From NCBI GenBank assembly GCA_001662425.1, contig BDDC01000070.1, positions 1 through 64,000 of the forward strand: a stretch of 64,000 nt of DNA. The letters run 5' to 3'. The notes below the pieces were generated by a model that saw only the letters and a program-made list of their open reading frames with translations, was not told the DNA's origin and did no database searches. Each line of letters begins with the position of its first letter. Within the stretch, counting starts at the first letter, position 1. This DNA is from Chlamydomonas sphaeroides. Its lineage: Eukaryota > Chlorophyta > Chlorophyceae > Chlamydomonadales > Chlamydomonadaceae. The translations under genes and the position numbers were made by a program. Shown here piece by piece: positions 58,249-64,000 of this stretch.

Positions 58249-60055
58249 TCAGTCGCGGCCGGCCAGGTACGCGTTGGGCGTGTAGGCGTAGTTGGTGGCC
58301 TGCCGGGGAGGGGCAATCAGCGGGACACGACACGGGCGGAGGGAAGGCAGCGCAGCGGGGAGGCTCAGGTGCACCGCCGCGGAGCGCCAGGCGCTCACGT
58401 CGCGACATGCGCCTCGCCCTCCGGACTGTCCGACGCGAGGCGCTCGTGAGCTTGAGCGCGGCACATGCCAGTAGAACCCCACAGCCGGCGGTCCCCACCT
58501 CGAGCAGCGAGGCCACGGGCGTCAGCGGCCGCGCCGTGCTGGTGCGGGCGGACCGGCGCACGGGCGTCAGCACCTGCGGCCGAGGGCCACAGCCGGGATG
58601 GTCAACACCGGACTGCGCTTGTCAGGGTCCGGCAGCCCAGCCCTGATCCCTGCCCGCCCTCGCGCACCACGTCACTGCCCAGCGCCCCCTTGGCCCTGGA
58701 GCCTGCCTTAACGGGGCTGCGGGGCGGGAAGGGGTGGCGTGGGGCGTGCGGGGAAAGAGTCGGGACCAGCGTCAGGGCCGTGCGGTCAGCATGGGGCAGC
58801 TGGTCTCTCTGCGCCTCCGCAAAGCGCTGCCGGTGTAAGCTCCCGCCCTCCCGCCCGTGCCGCCGGCCCCGGCTCAAGTGCTCTGCGGTTACGGCTGCAA
58901 GGCCGCGAGCGCTAGCCACCAGCAGGCACCAGCCGTCGCAGCGCTCCGCCGGCCGCGTGCGCGCACCTCAGCAGCTGCACGCTGCCCAGCGCCGCAGCCC
59001 CGGCTGCGCACGCGGGCGCTGCGGGGGCTCCGCCCGTCGCCGCAGGCTTGGCCGCCGCCGCGCCCGCACTGCCACACAGTTGGCCCTTGGCTGGACCACT
59101 GCTGCAGGCCCCCGACTCCAGAGCGCCAGCCAGGGCAGCGTCTACGACACCGCCTATGGATCCGCGGCTGCAGGCGCCGCCGCACTCATCACCACCGATG
59201 TCACCCGCTCCCTCAGCGCCGACGGAGCCGGCTGCGCTGTGGGCGCTGCTGCTGGGGCCGCTGCCGCTGACGCCCACAGCACCGCCAAGGTCAGCGGCGC
59301 TGCCGCTGCCGCTGTGGACACCTGCGCCGCTGGCGCTCCTGGCCATGTCATGCAGTCCGAGTTCGCTTGGACCGCCACTGCTCGCGCTGCTGGTCGGTCT
59401 GGTGGTCCGGCACTGCGGCTCATGGGCTGTGGTGCGAGTGCTGCAGCTTGGGTTACGGTGGGGGCCTGGGCCGGGGCCTGCGGCTGCGGAGGTGGTGGCT
59501 GTGCTGGGTGCCAGGCCGCGCAGCTCACGGCTGGCGGCGGCCCTGTGGTGTACACGGGGAGGGGCCAGGCACAGTGGGCACCGGGGCGCTGTGCGTGAGG
59601 GCCACAAGCTGTCCTGGCAAGGTCTAGCGGGCGGCAGTAGGACCCCCAGCCGGACCCCCAGCCCTCACCTGGTAGAAGTGGGGCTCAGCCAATCGGGCTG
59701 CCGCAGGGCGGGCTTGAGCACGCCTGCGCACAGATGCATGAGCTCATCGCGGCGAGGGCCTGGTCCGCCGGGGACACACCCGAGCGCGCTTGCGAGGACG
59801 GTAGCCAGTGGCTTGCTGCACATAACAACGAGCGCTGGGATGTGGGGTCCTGGGGTGTAGTCGCATCCCACTAGACGTGGGCTTACCAGTGGCCAGGCCG
59901 CTGGCGCGTGACTGCTCCTGGCCGGAGTCCGCAGGCACGCGCAGCGCGGCCTTCGCCCTGAAGGCGCTGCACAGCGTGTCGACGTCCAGGGGAGCGGCGC
60001 CGCTGATCTGAGGGAGTGGAGCCGCGCAGAGGTACCGGTGTCGTGGCGTCAGCAT
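58249..60055 (-). CDS. Low-complexity protein with CKAP2-like C-terminal motif
   Basis: Six exons join in phase: 60055 (or 60007)-59887, 59723-59669, 59542-58967, 58716-58668, 58573-58499 and 58299-58249, about 324 residues. The N-terminal part reads PLDVDTLCSAFRAKAALRVP, then LKPALRQPDWLSPTS. The large third exon is Ser/Gly/Ala-rich and probably disordered. The last three exons give SPVKAGSRAKGALGS, then VLTPVRRSARTSTARPLTPV and ATNYAYTPNAYLAGRD. The TPVRRSAR element followed by a YTPNAYL-like end resembles the C-terminus of CKAP2-family spindle proteins (TPVRRSxR ... RPNxAL). This is suggestive, not proof. The start is uncertain: ATG 60055 is in frame without a splice, but a CAG acceptor at 60008-60010 could mark a longer upstream gene. 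Confidence 0.5.
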
Positions 60056-62124
60056 TCATGGGGGAGGGCGCAGGGGCATCGTGGCGCACCATGGCAGACT
60101 GGAGCACACTGACATAGCCCCCAGAAGGAACGGGAAAAGTGCGTGACCCCCAACCCAGTCCTTCGTTTAGAACTGCCGGCCGCCCCCGCCAATTGGGTTT
60201 CTTCAGTTTAAGGCGTTGAAACGCAGGCACCCACCATTCTCACAGCAAGCGCCCAACGTGCCGGCCCTCGTCTGGGACGCGACCTCTGGCCCCTTCAACC
60301 GGACATGGCCGAGGCACGCTTGCGTGCAAGATAATCGCAGGCACCCGCCCGCCAGCCTCGCATTGGCACAAGCCTTCGGTCGCTATCGCAGCAGCAGCAG
60401 CCCAGCCAGCCAGGCACGGCCAGGAGATAGTCACCGCCCATAGACGCGCGCCGAATGGCGGGCTGCGGACGCCGGCTTGCCCATGACGTACCTGGGGGCC
60501 GGGCGACCTGTACAGCGCATTTAGTCGCCCGGAGCCGCACGCCTCCTCTGCATACAAGAGATAGCACCAGTTGACGGAGTGTCTCCATTAGCCCAGGGGC
60601 CGATGAGGTACTGAGCACGGGCAAGGCCAGGGGCCTGGGCAAGGCTTGGCCTCACCAGCAGCCGGCATGTGACGACGCGGTCCGGTGGGGACCGGCGCGG
60701 CCCCTGAGCAGGGTGCCCTCTGCGGGAATGTTGGGGGCGGACTGGATGGCGACAGGCCCGCAGCTTCCATAGCCCCAGCCATAAGGTTTGGTATCAGCGT
60801 GGTACCTGGGGACCAGCGCGGCATGGCGTGCCCGACGTCGCGACGGCCTCCCGACCGGCCGATGGCGCAGCGACCTGAGCGCTGACGACGTCAACGTCGC
60901 TACTGCTACGCTCAACTGCGATGCGCACGGGTCGCCGGCCTTTGATACCAGGCGTTCGAGGTAACGAAGACATGGCCCTTTTTGGTTTGTCTGAGTATGT
61001 TCAAGTGCTTCGCGTAGGTGTGTGTGTCGGTGCGTGCTGGGGCGTGCTGGGCAATGGCCCAGGTAGCGTTGACCGGGTTCCTGGATCGCGATATGCACGG
61101 CGGCCTTTTGGCCTTCCACTGCTGAATCTGCAACGCTATTGTGTTTGCGACACAATGCTCACTGCACAATGCAGGGCATGTCAGTGGAAGAGAGCGGCTT
61201 GTGGCTTGGGGTTCCAGGGTTTAAAGCGTGTCTCGCGAATGAGACGTAACCTTGTAGCATATCTTACAAGCGCCATGTTGCAGGCAGGGGAGACAGGTAT
61301 GGGCCGGGGAGAGCGCGTCACAAGATATTAACGCGAAGGGCAAGCCGAGCGGTCGCCGGCCTGAACGCCCTGGGCAGGTATGCTATGGGTGCAAGCAGCG
61401 ACATCAATGACACTGGGGCGCGGCCCAGCGCCTTGCAGGATTCCGGCACGCCAGTGATGGCTGATGGCGCACCAGCAGCCGACGCTCGCAGCGATGAAAG
61501 CCGTGAGAGGTCGCAATGACAGCTAGTCAGCTCCAATGTGAGACACAACTGCACGGTGCCGAGACTTCTGGGACCTGGGGGCTGAGATGGACGGTTCCAG
61601 CACGCCGAGCGCGATGGGCAATACTAACGAGACGCGCACGACGCCGCTCTTGTTGCAGTTCTTGTTTGCACACACGAGTGCATAACACCTCTCGAGAGGT
61701 CTCAGCGCCGCGCCCCGCGACACATCGCCAAAGCGGCCCATACTGCCCAGCCATCGCGGTCATCCTCCCTTGGAGCGCGACATCAGACTCTCTACGTGCG
61801 AGTGATAGCCGTCTGTGCAGGCGACAAGAGCGACGAAAGAGATGTTGCGTGCGGATGGACGGTCGGCGCTAACGCGCCAGGCGCAACGGCGAGCACGGAC
61901 GGCGCCTGTGGCATGCCGACCGGGCCGGGTAGGTTTTTGGATGGCAGCGGAGGTGCTAAGGAGCCGGCACGAGGGTTCGCGCCGATGGTCCTAGCGCGAG
62001 GACCAGCACGCAGCGCCCAGAGCGCATACAACGCATCAGAACGTACCTGCTCAAATACAATACGACTTAGCTTCGACGATGCCCGCGAGGCAGCGTGGCC
62101 GCTGCAGCCCTATCGCTTCCGGAC
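60056..62124. other. Intergenic region, about 2 kb
   Basis: No gene is supported. Open frames on both strands lack motifs and exon-like boundaries. The right end should contain the promoter and 5' UTR of the starch synthase gene. Unresolved 5' exons of the preceding minus-strand gene could be here. Confidence 0.45.
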
Positions 62125-64000
62125 ATGGCGCCGTTTGGGGGCTGCACCTTGGCGTGTTTCTTGCCCTGCTCCTCTCCTCGACGAATCTCGCTTGCATATA
62201 ACAAGCTGCCGCTGGCCTGCGCGCGACCACCGCAGGTACTTCCCGCAGGCCGGCACGCCGCTAGGGCGCAGGCCCTGGCGACCGCGCCCGTGTCCACGGA
62301 CAAGTCGATGCCCGGCATCGACACCACGCACGATGAGAACGTCCACGGCACCAGCGGTGCCGTCGTGCTCGATAAGCCTGGCCAGAAGCGCGCGACTGAG
62401 CTGCGTAACATCGTCTTCGTGACATCCGAGGTGCGGCGCTCATACGCGCAGCCTTGCAGCTCCGTACGCCCCCCTTCTTGCTCGTCGGACCCTGCGCCTT
62501 GGTGCGCAGCCAAAGCCCCGCAACAAGCCCGCGCCCAACGACCTCCCCGCCCTCACCGCCTTCCAAGCCTCTGGTTCAGACATTGTCGACGCGTTCGTAA
62601 CACGGCCGGTACTTCCCCGCCTCCCCCCTCCTTGCGACTAGGTGGCCCCCTGGTCCAAGACCGGCGGCCTGGGCGACGTGGTGGGCTCGCTGCCCTTCGC
62701 GCTGGCGGAGCGCGGCCACCGAGTCATGGTCGTGGCCCCCCGGTGCGTCCGTCCAACCATCCGACAGCCTAGCCACGGCAGCTGTAGCGTACCTAGCTGA
62801 CTTGCTATCAGCGGAGATGCGGAGCACGTCAGCCTTCCCGGCGCAACTTGCCCCGCGCATGCTGTTGCCGTGCAGCGCAAGGAGCGCAGCGAGGTGCAGC
62901 CGTGCGGGCGAGCGCAGCCGCTGGAGCATGCGCAGCACCAGCCGTCGGCCGCCTGCCACTCGGTATAGCCCCAGCCGCGCCTCTCCTGGCGGCCCGGTGC
63001 TCATGCTGTGTCCCTGTCCCTGCCGCTGCGCCTCGCTGCCTGCTGCCGCAGCTACGCGCCGTACAAGGGCGTTGAGGACACGGGGGTGCGCACCACCCTG
63101 CTGGGCCACGCGGAGGTGGGTGGGCGGCGCAGTGGCCGCCGCGGGAAGCCGCTCGGCACCTGGGACAAGTGGGGATGCAGTTCTGCAGACAATGCTCGTT
63201 GGGAGCTATACGGGGCCAGCAGCAACGGATGTGACCCGTCGAGGCGCAGCAGCACGGGGGTGCGGCACGTCTGGTCGACGTAGCGCAGCGGTGGGCTGGC
63301 TCACCGCGCCCTTCGCTGCTGGCCCCATCTTCCCCCCTCCCAGGTGGGCTACTTCCACCAGCAGCTCAAGGGGGTGGACTTCGTGTTTGTGGACCACCCC
63401 TCGTACCCCCGCCCCGGGGGCATCTACGCGGACGCGAACGGAGTGTACGGCGACAACCAGGTGTGTGGGGAGGGGGAGAAGGCAGGGGTCGACGATGGGG
63501 CGGCAGGGCAGGGGGGACGGGGACCGAAGAGCTCTTGGAGGGCGCCTTCTAGATGGTGGTGGGGTTGTGGGCTGTCTCGTCGACCTGTCAACCCCGCCCG
63601 CCCGCCGCCCTCGCGCCCTCTCCCCGTGCAGTTCCGCTACTCGCTGCTGTGTGTGGCTGCCACCGAGGCGCCCTTCCTGCTTGAGCTGCCGGTGCCGCCG
63701 CAGCAGAGGGACCCGCCGCAGCCGGCGGCCTCGCAGGTACGTCCGCGGTTAGGTCGAGGCGGGGTGGCGGGGTAGCGGCCGGCTGCCTGCGTCGTGCGGT
63801 GGAACGCAGCGGGTGCACGGGAGCGGTGAAGGGCCGCGGCTGCAGTGCCATGCCCGCCTGACGGCTGCGGTGCGTGCTGTGGCGGTGGTGCGTGAGCAGC
63901 TTTGTGTCCGGCGCTGGTACCGGGCATGACGCCGCACCTGTGCCCGGGACGATGCAGACCAACGGCAACGGCCACGCGGCGGCGGAGGGCACCCTGGCGG
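62125..64000 (+). CDS. SS1: Soluble starch synthase, SSI-like (3' end outside window)
   Basis: Exons in phase are 62125-62430, 62642-62742, 63052-63115, 63344-63460 and 63632-63736, with a probable sixth from 63958 to the window edge. The enzyme is a glycosyltransferase family 5 member, adding glucose from ADP-glucose to alpha-1,4-glucan chains in the plastid. The catalytic start is RNIVFVTSE joined across intron 1 to VAPWSKTGGLGDVVGSLP, containing the ADP-glucose-binding KTGGL motif. Then come HRVMVVAPRY, FVFVDHPSYPRPGGIY and DNQFRYSLLCVAATEAPFLL. The DHPSY-RPG and DNQFRYxLLC blocks match plant SSI rather than SSII or SSIII. A short N-terminus of about 95 residues, rich in Ala, Arg and Ser, fits a plastid transit peptide on an SSI. 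The ATG at 62125 is the first in frame after the GTG-led upstream stretch. The probable sixth exon (TNGNGHAAAEGTLA) looks like a low-complexity insert. Confidence 0.9.

Noticed and set aside
60652..61155. 167-codon minus-strand frame as a gene
   Set aside because: No recognisable motif, no exon-type borders, and composition not different from surrounding noncoding frames.

Overview
This window is nuclear DNA from a green alga, most likely a volvocine or Chlamydomonas-like member of the Chlorophyta. The evidence is very high GC content, genes split into many short exons by GTGAG/GTGCG...CAG introns, alanine/proline-rich low-complexity inserts in otherwise conserved proteins, a secreted hydroxyproline-type (PPSPPP) lipase, a plastid starch synthase, and a polycystin-type TRP channel. 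Gene models were built by hand by joining exons at GT/AG sites whose phases agree. No RNA genes, CRISPR arrays or bacterial features were seen.

Layout. 1-2.1 kb (-): FAD-dependent amine-oxidase-like protein, running off the left edge. It is divergent from 2.9-4.6 kb (+), a complete seven-exon organellar elongation factor P. 5.1-10.2 kb (+): F-box/leucine-rich-repeat protein in 13 exons. 11.9-17.2 kb (+): WDR75/Utp17, a ribosome-biogenesis WD40 protein, 11 exons. 18.6-31.9 kb (-): a polycystin/PKD2-family cation channel of about 1,844 residues in 32 exons, the largest gene here. 34-36.6 kb (+): multi-exon protein of unknown function with an apparent frame break. 37.7-38.4 kb: decayed LRR-like sequence next to a 430-base assembly gap. 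39.7-44.7 kb (+): NADP-isocitrate dehydrogenase. 47.3-48.8 kb (+): alanine-rich unknown protein. 51.3-52.2 kb (+): small secreted protein. 53.1-57.1 kb (-): secreted class-3 lipase with two cysteine-rich modules on proline-rich linkers. 57.5-57.8 kb (-): GATA-like zinc-finger exon. 58.2-60.1 kb (-): low-complexity protein with a CKAP2-like tail. 62.1-64 kb (+): soluble starch synthase I, running off the right edge.

The genes form no operon-like pathway. They are ordinary housekeeping, signalling and cell-wall genes. The most interesting point is the 3' end of the isocitrate dehydrogenase gene. A stop codon is embedded in a good intron donor, and splicing that intron replaces the terminus with one ending in Ser-Lys-Leu, a peroxisomal targeting signal. 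With an N-terminal presequence and internal start codons, one gene could supply several compartments. Other points of note are a decoy or poison exon in the F-box gene, a vestigial duplicated exon in the channel gene, the module duplication in the lipase, and a dispersed repeat family with four copies in the window.
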